Shown one piece after another: positions 23,501-34,948 of a DNA stretch of 64,000 nt (within the stretch, counting starts at the first letter, position 1; every line of letters begins with the position of its first letter). Under the pieces are notes generated by a model. It ran no database searches and was not told the DNA's origin. It saw only the letters and a list, made by a program, of their open reading frames with translations. A program made the position numbers and the translations under genes. Origin of the DNA: Gordionus sp. m RMFG-2023. Lineage: Eukaryota > Nematomorpha > Gordioida > Chordodea > Parachordodidae. Location: assembly GCF_954871325.1 (NCBI RefSeq), contig NC_088777.1, forward strand, positions 34,449,366 to 34,513,365, in the 5' to 3' direction.

Positions 23501-24980
23501 TTCCTAACAGTGCAATCTTATCACTCTGGACTACATAAGCAGTTAAGATTTGACTTTTGTCTTCGAATTTTGCCTTGACTTTGGTAGTTCCTAAAACATT
23601 TATTGTGTTTCCATCATAACCAGTTAATTTAATATCTGATTTATTTAAGATTTTTACTCCAATCTTTTTCGCTATATGAATCGGTAGAATACTATACTTT
23701 GACCCGGTGTCGATCTGCATCAAAATAGGCATGTCATTCAAATATACCGTGACCTTGTAAGCATCGTTAGCTGTGTAATTATTATCGGTATCCATATTGT
23801 TTATGTCTAAATTGTCTAAATTGTATAAATTATATTCTTTTCTTTCTAGTTTGTCATTATCATCTTCTTTTATCTCTTCTATATTTACAGTGTTTACTTT
23901 ATTTGTATATCGTGATTGATTATTGTCGTTGTTATGATATTTATAATTGCATACTTGATTAGTTCCTCGATTCCCAATATTATGATTATCATTATATCTT
24001 TGAATACATCTTGAATCGTTATAATGTCTGTTATATCTGTAATTATAATCATTATTAAATCTATTATTATTATAGTCATTTTTAATATAACTAGCTCTAT
24101 TATCAAATCTCGAAGAATTATTGTACGATCCTGGATAGTTTGCTCTGACGTTGTAATAATTCGCGTTATAATTCTGATATCTAGGGTTGTAATTATTTCC
24201 TTGGTAACTGGGGTTATAATTATTTCCTTGATAAATATTTCTTTGAAAGTCATGGCCTCTTGCTGTCCATCGTTGTCTGTTATCGTAATTAGATTGTAAA
24301 TTTTGTCGTTCAACATGGTCTCCATATCTCACCAATTGTTTATTTTCTTCTGTTTTCCTGCCTCTTTGCCTTTCTACATGTTTCACGGTTGTATCATTTT
24401 CTGTTTTTTCGTTTAAAGAAATATTTTCAACTTTAGCAATTATATTTTCTTTCAATTCTAACTCTTCAAAATCATCTCTTAAAGTAAGAACTTCTTCTAA
24501 TGTAATGTTTTCTTTTAATGTAATTTTCTGCCTAATATTTTTGCTGATTGACGAAATTTTTACTTTTTCAATAACTCTACTATCACTTAGCAAACATTAA
24601 TCTACTTACCCAATCGATGTAACTTTCGTTTTTACCTTGTACAGCTGCATTAAATAATAATAAGTTGGAACTTGTAGATTTCCTCGGGTGTAATAACCTG
24701 AATTTTTCAATCAATATCGATGGATTGAGTCGGTAGGTGAACATATCGATTTAAGCTTGATGTATACCTCATCTGGTAATCTTCTTGTAAAGGAACCTGC
24801 TTTTTCGATGTCCGATATCTGATTGTCCTTGAAGATGTCTTCAAATCTACTCAAAAAAAGATCGCCATTGCCTGCGTATATTGGAAATTCAATATTTATA
24901 TTAACATTATTATTGGGAATCTGTTTCATATTTATTTATTTATTTACGACTTCCTCGAATATGTAGCGGAACTGCCACCA

Positions 24981-25475
24981 TGAAGTATCTTTGAAGTATA
25001 AGTGTAATCCATAAAGTATTTTTGAAGATTATTTTATATAAAAAATCGTTTATTTAAACTATTTATATTTTACATTCTTTTCTATACTAAAGACTTTGAA
25101 AAGGTTGCAGAAATCAAAAGCAGAACATAAATGGTATAAACGTATATTACGTGAATTTATTGATATTTAAATTAAAAAAATATAATGATCACATATTCAA
25201 AAATAGTTTGCTATATATATTGACAATGTAATTTATCATAAATTGATCTTTTTTTAAAAAGTTAAAAATAAAAAATTGAATATTAGTTTGTTAAGTAAAT
25301 TGATTTATAAAATATAAAATTTAATATTAGTTTATAAACAAATTGATTTAAAATAAAAAAAGTTGTTTTTAACAAAGAAAGAAACAATTTTTATTACATT
25401 TGAAATATTTAAGTTACGCCATAAATGACTTAAGGATAAAAAAAAATAATTTTTTAAAGTTAATATTATTTAACA
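24981..25475 (-). repeat. 5' LTR of the second gypsy element
   Basis: On the minus strand it starts TGTTAAATAATATT and ends ACTTCA (TG...CA). It is about 495 bp and almost identical to the other LTR. Next to it on the element side is TGGTGGCAGTTCCGCTAC, which begins with the TGG expected for pairing with a tRNA 3' CCA; the tRNA species was not identified. Confidence 0.93.
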
Positions 25476-25692
25476 TTATGTAATATAAATATAAAGTTGT
25501 GCACCCAAATTTCAGGAAAATATTCCAAATTATATTTTAAAGTATACAATGCTTCAATGGAGTTTCTTTGAATAAACCCACCAATAGTTTAAACAATTTG
25601 TTCATAAATTGATATTAAATTTTAAAATTAATAAATAACTCAAGTTGTATTTTAAAATTCTAGATAAATAGAAACTGCTTTCGGTTCCTGTT

Positions 25693-26060
25693 CTAAATCA
25701 CTAAGCTAAAAATTGGGAATCTCCTTATATCTCTATAAAATTTTTAAATTAAATTTGAAATTAATAATAATAGGTGCTAGGAAAGTAAACATTTATTTAA
25801 GTTGAGAATTAAAAAAAATCGCTAAAAGTGGAAGAAATATCATCCAAACTCCCAGTTTGATTCCCAAATTAGTAATCAAATTGAGAGCAATGATAATATA
25901 TCCACCATTTTTAGTAATTTTTTTGATAACTCAACTTAAATACAAGTGTTTACACTTTAGAATCTATAAATATTAATTTTAAATTTACTTTAAAAATTTT
26001 CTAGGAGATATAAGAAAAATTTCAATTTTTTAGCAATTTTTGTTTTAGCGATTTACAACC
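25693..26060. mobile_element. Imperfect palindromic element (foldback/MITE-like)
   Basis: The left arm (about 25700-25835) and the right arm (about 25900-26050) are imperfect inverted copies. For example CTTATATCTC(T/C)(A/T) near 25725 pairs with GGAGATATAAGAAA near 26005, and TATTTAAGTTGAG at about 25795 pairs with CTCAACTTAAATA at about 25930. The hinge holds TTTGATTCCCAAATTAGTAA. Arm identity looks like 75-80%. No transposase is present; exact ends and target duplication were not resolved. Confidence 0.65.
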
Positions 26061-26684
26061 TATCCCAATGTATTTAGATAACTCATCAAATAAATTTAGT
26101 AATTACATGCATAATATAACCACCCTATTTTTTTTAAATTTTAACTTATTTGAGACAATCGAAGTAACAAGGACAAGTCTTTCCACTGGATCAAGCTCTT
26201 CAAATTTTTTTTTAGCTAAAATATTAAAATAAATGTAAAATATTGAATATAAGAAATAAGACGCATTCTGAAATGAGAAAACATAAATATTTGAATTTTA
26301 TAACTGAGGACCTAAAAACCAAAAAATTATATTAATTGCAAAAAAAATATAATACTCTAACAATGCAGGAAATCTGATCATAATTTAATATTTAAAAAAT
26401 TAATCAATTATATATATATTTTTTAATATTCAAACGGTAATAATAGTTTTGAATATCATAAATTAGTAGATTTACTTAAAAAAATGAACATAGTAAGAAA
26501 TAATTTATATGCTTGGAATACGCGATAAAATAAAATCAAGTTATATAAATAAACATATATTTTTTTATACATACAAAAAAAATTACGAATATTTGAAGTA
26601 TTTATAATAATATTTTGAATTTAAATTTAAAAATAATAATTTACACGCAGTGTTTTGGTTTACATTTTTATTTATTCTCTCAAG
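26061..26684. other. AT-rich upstream region of ALYREF
   Basis: No frame or known element is visible. It presumably contains the promoter and 5' untranslated region of the ALYREF gene. The bases just before the start codon, TATTCTCTCAAG, are pyrimidine-rich and end AAG before ATG. No clear TATA box can be singled out in such AT-rich sequence. Confidence 0.45.
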
Positions 26685-27822
26685 ATGGCTGACAAGATAG
26701 ATATGTCTCTAGATGATATTATTAAATCTAAAAGATCCATGGGAAGGGGTCGAGGAAGAGGTAGAATGCAAAGGGGTGCAAGAGGTGGAGTTGGAAATAG
26801 AAGATTCGTCAGTCAGAACAATAGACGCCCTAGAAGAAATGTAATACATCAATTAAATGAAAATACGAGTTATCCATATTTATAGCTACCTAACAGTTCT
26901 ATGAACGGTAAATGGCAACACGATATGTTTAATGCAACTAATGTATCTCCAAAAAGAAATATAAGTCGGCCTAACAACGTTTTATTAGCAGGAGCTAATT
27001 CCTTTACCTCCATGTCAGGAGGGCCCGGAAAATTATTGATTTCTAATTTAGATTTTGGTGTTACTGATTCTGATATTCAAGTAATCAATTATAATTTTCA
27101 ATTAGAGTTTTTTATAAAATAGGAACTTTTTGGTGAATTTGGACCACTATTAAGTGCTGCTGTTCACTATGACAGAACTGGTAGGTCCCTTGGAACTGCA
27201 GATGTTATATTTGAAAGAAAACTAGATGGTTTACAAGCTATAAAAAAGTACAACAATGTTCCCTTAGATGGTAAAAGTGAATTTTATTTTATAACATATA
27301 AATTATTTATTAAGGACGACCAATGAACATCCAAATGGCTACCTCTGACATTAATCTAACCTCTCTTGACAATGATCTAAGGTATGTAATGTATATGTTG
27401 TATACCATATTAAATCAACTAAAAAAACTCCAACATTTCCCAATGCAGTATTTCAAAGTTATTATAAATGAGGCCTTAGTTTTGTAATATATAGTATAGT
27501 TGCATTTAAGAAAATATAACTTTAAATACTATTTAATTATAATTATCCACATTTTACTAAATTTAGTGATAACTCTATAATGATGAGAACTGGAAACTCA
27601 CCTGGTAATAATAGACTAAAACGGCTCAACAATTTTAGCACCAGAGGTGGAAATATGAGAGGAGTTTTGAGAAGGGGTAGGGGTGTTGGATATGGGGGCG
27701 GAAGAAGGAGAGGTGGTCCAGCTATGAAGCATACTACTGCAGAACTGGATGCAGAACTTGATACTTATAATTCTCAGGTTTCATTTTTTGATACTTATAA
27801 TTTTCAGGCTTTGTTATATTAA
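26685..27822 (+). CDS. ALYREF: THO complex subunit 4 / Aly-REF mRNA export factor
   Basis: ALYREF is a nuclear adaptor that joins the TREX complex and spliced mRNA to the export receptor NXF1. Exons: 26685-26840, 26886-27080, 27123-27270, 27315-27381, 27567 to 27777 or beyond. Introns are 45, 42, 44 and 185 nt, all GT...AG. The start [14 protein letters not shown] is the conserved N-terminal NXF1/UAP56-binding motif. It is followed by an RG-rich region ([16 protein letters not shown]), the WQHDMF motif, an RRM with [10 protein letters not shown] (RNP2) and [11 protein letters not shown] (RNP1), then GGGRRRGG and [12 protein letters not shown], the conserved C-terminal motif. An apparent stop at 26883 lies inside the first intron. 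After NSQ the frame can read through or splice a 30-nt segment; both end ALLY-stop. A farther last exon is possible. The gene looks intact. Confidence 0.93.
27759..27813 (+). repeat. Tandem duplication at the ALYREF C-terminus
   Basis: GATACTTATAATT(C/T)TCAGG occurs twice, 30 bases apart, at the end of the last exon. The second copy supplies a TTTTCAG that can act as a splice acceptor for the GTTTCA donor created by the first. The result is a choice between 15 aa ([14 protein letters not shown]) read-through and a spliced ALLY end. Confidence 0.7.
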
Positions 27823-28059
27823 AATTTACAAATTTGTATCCCTAAAAAATATATTAAAATCTTGCATAGAAAATTGTTAATTAAAATTTTAACTTATCCT
27901 ATATATACAACCAATAAAACCTTGCCAGAGCTAATTTTTGTTATTGTTAATTAAATAATTTGGACATCTTATTAATCTGGTATATTTTGCTTTTTATAGT
28001 CAAAACTACATTATTAATTAAGCTTGTTATCCTTTTTAAGATTACTTACTAGTTAAAAA

Positions 28060-28245
28060 CCACAATTTGGTTCTAATTTTAAAAACAGCCCAATTAAGAT
28101 TTTAGACAAAATAATATTGTATAAGCCTCAAGATTTGGCAAGTAAAAGCCCAAATCTTTCTGCCATCTATGATAAAAATTGTGAGGCTTACCTAATATTT
28201 TGGTTAATCTAGGGTTTAAAAATCAACCTGAATCTGTCCTTTTAA
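28060..28245. mobile_element. Hairpin-type MITE, copy 1
   Basis: This copy shares its centre (AAGCCTCAAGATTTGGC, AGCCCAAATCTTTCTGCCAT) with a second copy about 300 bases downstream. AAGATTTGG and CCCAAATCTT form an internal hairpin, and outer arms GGTTCTAATTTTAAAAA and TTTAAAAATCAACC are roughly inverted. No coding capacity. It lies downstream of ALYREF. Confidence 0.5.
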
Positions 28246-28354
28246 CAACACTTCATATCACAACCAAGATCAGTTTAAGCATATTTATCTCTAAGTGGTA
28301 TTATTAAAAAAGCAATTAACTGTAACAAGGTTTTGATTTACAACCAATGTTAAA

Positions 28355-28550
28355 TTTCTCAATTTGAGCCAATTTAAAAAACTGCTAACTCAATATTTTA
28401 GCTAACAATATTAGATAAGCCTCAAGATTTTGCTAGTAGATGCCCAAATCTTTGTGCCATCTCTGAGCTAAATATTCACGCTTGTGTAATATATCGGAAT
28501 AAAATTGAGTTAGCAGTTTCAGAAAAATGGCTTAAATTGAGCCATGTATT
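28355..28550. mobile_element. Hairpin-type MITE, copy 2
   Basis: The left arm CTCAATTTGAGCCAATTT, then ACTGCTAACTCAATATTTTA, is matched by the inverted right arm AAAATTGAGTTAGCAGTTTC and GGCTTAAATTGAGCC. The centre repeats the AAGCCTCAAGATTTTGCTAG and GCCCAAATCTTTGTGCCATC motif of copy 1. Arms are about 45 bp. No coding capacity. Confidence 0.65.
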
Positions 28551-28984
28551 AGGAATTCACTTAATCATCTTGATGTCAATACATGATTTTAATGACCCCC
28601 TTCTGTTTTTATTAAATTTAATATGCAAACCTAATGTTTTATAACCTATATTTGAATAGGATTTTAGCCATGTGTTGGGGATATTAGGGGTAGAAACATA
28701 AAAATGACCTTTTTATAAGTTTTGATTTTTATTTAATTAAGGAAGAAGCATGTATGAATAAATTATTATTAAAAACATTCATAAATAACCTGATTCTTTT
28801 TTTAACCAAATTTAGTATGGTAAAATAATAATTTGTAACCTTTAATATATTTTATATTAAACATAACAAATCAAATTCATTTTGTTAAATAAAACTACTT
28901 TTTCTGGAATTAAATGAAAAATAATTTTAAAAATAATTGATATATCAAAAAAGTAGATTGCAGCCTAATCAGTTTATTTTTTAA

Positions 28985-29160
28985 AACTATAGCCTAAGAT
29001 TTTTTTTAAAACCAGGGCCTTAATTTTTTTATTATAAATCTGGACAGGGCTAGGCTGTAATTTAATATGGGTTAGCCTGAAAATATAAATAAGACTTGAA
29101 TAATCCAAGCTAGACCATAGTAATTTTTTTTAACATAGCTGGGCTCTGCAATCGGTACCT
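28985..29160. repeat. GGGC-rich scrap, probable hAT-like end
   Basis: Repeated words CCAGGGCC, GGACAGGGCTAGGCTG, GGGTTAGCCTG and AGCTGGGCTCTGC are spaced 30-50 bases apart in otherwise AT-rich DNA. Similar word clusters mark the segments at 11170-11340 and 59385-59575. Precise ends are not visible. Confidence 0.35.
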
Positions 29161-31740
29161 GATAATAAAAATATAAGTAGTTAATAAAAAATACACATTT
29201 TGCTAAGTTCTTTTGATTTTACCTTGACATTAAGTCCATCTAATTTTTTATATTCATAAAATTGTAATAGTTTGTTATTTTATTTTAATCAAAGTTATTA
29301 ATTTTCTGATTGAGGTTTTATATATTGCACTGGGCAAAAGATGCCCCATAATATTTTTTAATTTATTAATTAAATAAAAACTGAATCTCATAAAGTAAAG
29401 GCATTTTTCTTTCTTTCCCCCCCTGTTATCTCTAAAAGTATAAGGCTAAAATTTACTAAAATATTGTACAGAAACTTTGTTTATATACGTCAAAATTTAA
29501 AAGAAAATATTTTGTTAATACTGACATATTTTTAATATTTATTTCATGTTCCCTTCATTCCTAAACCAAACTCATATTCCTAAACTACACTGATTGCATT
29601 AAAAAATGTTGTTTATACCCTTCCAAAAATATGTAAAAAAATTATTCATTACAGATGGATACAATGTGAAAAAGTTGTAGAGAACATTCATTTATGATTT
29701 ATATACTTTACATAATATACTATGTAAGCATTTGATCTAATGATTTACCATGTCACATAAATATCTTTTTAAATTCTGTCATACTTGTTATATATAAATT
29801 ATTACAATGACTTAAATATTCAAACATTAATTATACACTTTATGATAAAATAATTGAATATCAATGTATCAATTTTTAGTTGAGAAATAAAAATAGTACT
29901 TGAATAACTTGTATATAAAATAATATTGTTAAATGCAATCAGTGTTTAAGGGAATCTTATTGATAATAATAACAATTTACGGGACTCGTTTGGAATCAAT
30001 ATTTACTGGAATCTTATAGGCAATAATAACAATATATTGGACCTTGTTTGGAAGAAGAGCATTTATATTCAGAATTAAAGTATTTATGGTGTTAATGGTT
30101 ACAACTGGAAAAATTTCATATAAATTTTAACAAAATTAATTTTTCAGGAATTAGGTTTCAAAATTAATTATTAATATAATAAATCATCCTTTGCCTTAAA
30201 AGACATATTTAAGTTTAATAATCAATCAAGTATTAAGATATAAATATTTTATTTAAAATGCTCAAATTAATTTATATTTTAAATTGTATAAATAAAAATT
30301 TATGAATTATTGAATCGTAAAACGTTGGTGAATCAAACATTAAATGCTATTTTAGCTATATGCTGAAAAAATTCATTGTGAACCAAATTTTTATAATAAT
30401 ATATTTATATATGTTGCCAATTTATAATAATAAAGGTATATATATTTGAATTGATTTCTCTTTTAAAATTAAATAAATTAATTATTTGTAAGTAGATATT
30501 ATATCAATAATCAAATAATATATTTCTCAAATAACTTTATACCTATTTTGTCAATTTATTCATATAAAATTATTCTAGAAGTTTCATAAATATTTGAAAC
30601 TATACTATTTATTATGTTCCCTGTGGATGAACCTTTATTTCCTACTTCAGTAAACGTCATAAACTGACAATAACTGATAATTCATTCAATTATTATTATA
30701 TAGTTGTATATAAAAATTTCAATTTTTTAAATTAGATTTATTCTTTTATATGCGTATTTAATATTTTTAAGTATTTTTTTTTATCTATCAGCATATTGAT
30801 TTTACTATAAGAACTGCCATTTTTATCTTAATGTTTATATATTTTTTATCAGAAAAGAATTATTTTTGCAATATTTAATCTGTTTTTTGAGGATTTGATA
30901 AATAAATTAAATTCTTTAATCAAATTTAATTATTTGTATATTCTCTTCAGACCTGAGGAAAACTGGGTGCATCAAAATAATTTTTTTTATTAAAATGTCA
31001 TTCTTATAGTTATGAAATAAAAGTAATTGTGGGAACTTTAAATTTAGAAAATATTACAGCTTTCACATTTATTCTTGATAAGAACAACCTATTTCCTGTT
31101 AAAGCACAAGGGATAAATGGGATTGTAACTGCTAAATGTGTTTTAGCTTTATGAGCTTGATTTTGAGATATTTATTGTTTATTATTATCAATTAATAAGT
31201 GATTTTAAATTCTTGATATCTTTTGACAAATACCCTTGGGTTTCCTTTCTTTTCTATATTTTATTCAAATAGTTGTCTCAGCAAAATTAAGATGATGGAA
31301 AATTATTATTTTCTAGGGTTATAGCTATTAACGCATGCTATAAAACATGATTTTTACTTTGACTATCTGACAGGTGTTGATGGCATCAACTCAAATACCA
31401 CTCAGGGTAATATAACATTACTAGCATACCATTTTAAAATACTAATATCATTGTCACTTCATTTAGGAACTCTTACTTTTTAAAAATAATTCATTTACCC
31501 TTTTGGTGATGGAACTTAGAATTCTTGTATATAAGCCAGTCTCAATAAGCAAACATAAAGCCAGGGGTAGTGTTGTTAATTGTTTGGTTGTGTAAAACCC
31601 AGACTCGGGGTTTGGGTCTAAAAAATTGACCACCATCTCTGAGTACAGACCAGGCGTTCAGACCCACCCCAGCAAAAGCAAAGATCATATTTTTTCTTAA
31701 TCCAATTTGGTTGTTCGGTCCTTGGGGGATGATATTAGAG
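29161..31740. other. AT-rich region without recognisable genes
   Basis: No coding frame of note was seen on either strand. A tandem duplication of about 56 bp (GGAATCTTATTGATAATAAT and GGAATCTTATAGGCAATAAT) lies at 29950-30055. The rest is AT-rich with short homopolymer tracts. The segment could hold distal 3' sequence of ALYREF, but no exon can be supported. Confidence 0.55.
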
Positions 31741-31905
31741 GTCTGCATTGGGCATTGTTTTGGCCCGTCCGCCCACGTCCATCTAAGTGGGCGGGCGGAT
31801 GGGTGGGTAAAAAGTTTTTCGAAAATGGGCAGGCGGGTGGGTTAAAAAATTTGAAACTATGGGTGGGCGGGTTAAGAGATTTAAACAATGGGCGGGCGGG
31901 TTAAT
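31738..31905 (+). repeat. GGGCGGG-rich segment, probable hAT terminus
   Basis: AGGTCTGCATTGGGCATTG leads into CCCGTCCGCCCACGTCC, and then several GGGCGGGCGGGTTAA-type repeats follow at intervals of about 30 bases. A GGTCTGCATTGGGC-like start with repeated GGCGGG words is typical of some animal hAT ends. The partner end was not found. Frames here are products of the G-rich repeat. Confidence 0.45.
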
Positions 31906-33284
31906 TTAAAATTTTTGTTCAAAAACAAACTAATAAAAATAATTGTTTAAATGATATATAACAATATTTCTTTTTTTTATTGTACCAATCGTTTTTTTAA
32001 GTGAAGAACATTTACCTAACTATATTATGTAATAAACACAAGAAATTTTTTATTGAAGCGTAAATTGAATGCTACTTTATTGGCAAGTTTCAGAACATTA
32101 TCTTTCTTATTTTCGGTTTCAGCAAAGTGTCAACACTTTCTTATTTTGCTCATAACTCACAAGCGGTTTATTCTGCTGATGTACGGATAGAAGTGCAATT
32201 AGATGCAATTAAGACTAAATAATGGCATAACTTTTGACAATTGCACCTCAAGTCGTTCTACCAACTTCACAGACCTAAATATATGAAATTTAGAATTTAG
32301 ATTCTAAGATATATTTGATGAAGATACTGAAGAATCCAGATCATAATATTTAACCGTTTTTGTGTAATATCATTTCTAGCATGCCAGGGGTTTCATATAC
32401 CGCACCAGAGTATTGAAGGGTTAAGCTTGGTATAAGATTTAAAAAAAAAATTTTATTTTGATCTTGCGGCTTTGTCCACATAAAAGAAATGTGTGTGTAT
32501 ACATATATGATATGCACACTAATCTTAACTTAATATTATATTAGTAAATGAATTGAGGTTTGTAGCTTAAAATTCAAGTATTATATATTTATAGTTACCC
32601 TGAATTCATTCGCAGTGACCGATCAGCTGGATCGATCGCAGCGATTTTCAGTGCAGTGCAAAGCGTTATTAATTCAAAATGGTATCCATCCTAAAATTAT
32701 TATTTTTTACAGAATGATCTTGAAGAGGAGAAAATTAAACCATCTTAATATTAAATAAAACAAAAGAGGGCAAATTTTATGTCCTCTTTCCTAAACTATT
32801 AAAAAATGAGCCTAAATTTTTCAAATATATGAGAATGACTAAAGTAATTTTATTCTATTTTATCTATAATTCATTTTAATTTAGGAAACCTTTTATTATA
32901 TACTCAAACATGTAAAACCTTTATTACATACCAAATGTACCAATTTTATAAAACATCCTATAAGTGTTGAAGGAAAGCTTATGGTTTGTTTAGTAAAAAT
33001 AAAGCAATTTATTTAATTATATTTTTTATTTAGGTATTTAGCAACATAAGGTTCATATAGTATTAAATCAACTGCTATTCTGATTCATTCCATGATTATG
33101 CTTATATTTATATAAAAATCCTATATTATTAATTTTTATAAATTTAATCATATCTTATTTTGTATGTTATATAAATATCTTGTTTTGTATTTTATATAAA
33201 TATCTTGTTTTGTATTTTATATATATTATAATAAAAATAAAGTTATTATTTATATAGTTTCAAATAACAAAAATATATTCAAAA

Positions 33285-33690
33285 TAATTTTAATCAATAA
33301 TCTTTTATAATATCAATTATTCTAGTTATTTCTTTTTTTCCTGATTGGTACAATCATCTAATTTTTATAAATATCTTGTTTTGTATTTTATATATATTAT
33401 TATAATAAAGTTATTATTAATATAAAATATATATGTAGGAATATGTCACTAAAAAAGCTATATAGTTGTTCTAAATTCATCTATTGAAAATATTTTTATA
33501 AAGCAAGTTAACATAAATTACCAATATCATTAAACTTTCTCTAAGAAGATCATTCATTATAAATAATATATATTTAGATTATTAATTACCAAACTCAGTA
33601 CAAAGCTTAATTAATGCAGGACTTTTGGGAATAATTATATCATTCAATGTATTTCACAAAATGTTTATTTCAAATAATATAAATACATAG
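33285..33690 (-). pseudogene. Decayed duplicate of the MADF gene 3' exons
   Basis: This segment is an older tandem copy of 33765-34195. Matching blocks include GGTACAATCATCTAATTTTT (33347 and 33828), ATTAATTACCA(A/G)A followed by TTTAATG or TTAATGC, and GGGAATAA(T/A)TATATCATT. Identity looks like 70-75% with indels, and the frame is lost. It lies just 3' of the functional-looking copy. Microsatellite-like TATCTTGTTTTGTATTTTAT repeats at 33170-33400 are interleaved. Confidence 0.65.
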
Positions 33691-33769
33691 AAAATATATA
33701 TTTCAAATAACAAAAATATATACAAAATATATATTTCAAATAACAAAAATATATACAAAATAATTTTAA

Positions 33770-34690
33770 TCAATAATCTTTTATAATTTCAAGTATTTTA
33801 TTTTTTATTTCTTTTTTTTCCTCTTTGGTACAATCATCTAATTTTTCTTTTAAGATTAAACATATTGCATGTTCTGTTGATTTATTTTTAAGCATTTCCA
33901 AGGTTATTAATGATTTATCTGCTTCTATTTTCATTAATTTCCTATAGTCATCTATTTAAAATTTATCAATAAATCAAAAAATATAAATTACCCATATCAT
34001 TGTTCTTTCTCTTAGGACATTTATAATAAAAACTAGGTGACCCAACACAGGACATAGATTCTATATAAAAGATAATATAAATTTTTAGACATTATTAATT
34101 ACCAGAATCATTACTAAGATTTAATGCTGCAGAATCTTTGGGAATAAATATATCATTGATATATTCTCACTATCAATGAGATCACCTAAATAATAAATAT
34201 ATTTTATCAATTAAAATGCGATATTTTAAATTCATGTATACCCCCTCTTATTTCATTAAATCATTGCATCTTTAGTAGTACATTCCTCTATATCTAAAGA
34301 GGATTTTTGTGATCTAGGTGTTAAGGTTTCTACCAGGAATAGCATATCCTGATAGAATGGCCATGAGATGTGACCTCTGACCCACTTTTCAGTCTTTTTA
34401 GCTTTTGCCTTTCTCAGATTTTTCCAGAGAGATGAACCTAAAAAATTTATAAATATAATATGTATACAAAATTATTACCAAGCATATTATACTGCTTGGC
34501 TAATAATTCCCAAATTTTATTCTTGTATATAATACTTTTATACAAATGATTATGCTTATTATATAAACATTCGTACTCTTTAAGAGAAAGAATAAAAGCT
34601 ATTTTATCTATTTTCTAAAAAAAATTAAATCATAATTTTAACTTGATCCTTTGGTTTTATATCATCAAAAAAGGTTGTTTTTGAATTCAT
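33770..34690 (-). CDS. MADF (Myb/SANT-like) domain protein, multi-exon
   Basis: MADF domains bind DNA and, in PIF/Harbinger elements, help the transposase reach DNA or the nucleus. Exon 1 is 34643-34690 (MNSKTTFFDDIKPKDQ) and exon 2 is 34479-34614, with a 28-nt intron between them. Exon 3 ends at 34437 after a 41-nt intron. Exons 2-3 give the MADF core: FILSLKEYECLYNKH, IWELLAKQYNM, SSLWKNLRKAKAKK and WVRGHISWPFY. Later exons read YINDIFIPKDSAALNLS, MSCVGSPSFYYKCPKRK and DDYRKLMKIEADKSLI, ending in a Lys/Glu-rich helix and a stop at 33770. The join after exon 3 (near 34260-34190) is not resolved; one lesion or another short intron may lie there. It could be a transposon gene or a host gene. 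Confidence 0.65.
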
Positions 34691-34948
34691 TTCAATTAAT
34701 AAAAAATTAGCGCTAAATTTAAAAGTACAAAATCAAAAATTTTGAGCTATATTCACCAAGATCTGTATTTAACGAAGCACTATTTCAAAATCTCGCGAAA
34801 ACACAAAATGATTTGTGTTTTGAAAAAATCGCGGCTATTTGCTTCCGCGAATCAAATCGCGCGATCGGTAACTATGAATGCGATATCATTTACTGTATTT
34901 TGTATTTATCGCGTCTAAATCGCAATCGCGCCACTATGAATTCAGGGT

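Larger units (their letters stand above)
20064..25475 (-). mobile_element. Ty3/gypsy LTR retrotransposon, nearly whole and young
   Basis: Two LTRs (20064-20560 and 24981-25475) bound a minus-strand gag-pol region and a 5-bp target duplication TTATG flanks the element (20059-20063 and 25476-25480). The LTRs differ at about four places in roughly 496 bp (about 99% identity), so insertion was recent. Gag occupies about 24930-23900, with an Asn/Tyr/Arg-rich end. Protease lies near 23700 (IDTGSKYS), reverse transcriptase at about 23330-22760 (FYIDDLL), RNase H to about 22080 and integrase at about 21800-20750 (HxxHxxC zinc region, VSDNGTNF, NGQCERM). A putative primer-binding site TGGTGGCAGTTCCGC directly follows the 5' LTR. 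The element looks nearly whole, with about two lesions. Confidence 0.95.
32597..34948 (-). mobile_element. Inverted-repeat DNA element carrying a MADF gene (PIF/Harbinger-like)
   Basis: A short terminal inverted repeat ACCCTGAATTCAT (32597-32609) and ATGAATTCAGGGT (34936-34948) bounds 2352 bp. Both ends also carry CGATCG- and CGCGAT-rich stretches. Flanks TTA (with the first A of the repeat) and TTT are compatible with an eroded 3-bp TWA target site. The interior encodes a MADF-domain protein on the minus strand, the class of partner protein found in PIF/Harbinger transposons. No DDE transposase is seen, so if this is a Harbinger it is non-autonomous. The alternative is a host gene with chance flanking repeats. 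Confidence 0.5.

Noticed and set aside
23894-24325. Frames opposite or shifted to the gypsy gag end (Ile/Thr-rich)
   Set aside because: They arise from the AAT/AAC-rich Asn-Tyr region of gag read in other frames.
26883-26885. Nonsense mutation in ALYREF
   Set aside because: The TAG lies inside a 45-nt GT...AG intron (26841-26885) whose removal keeps the frame.
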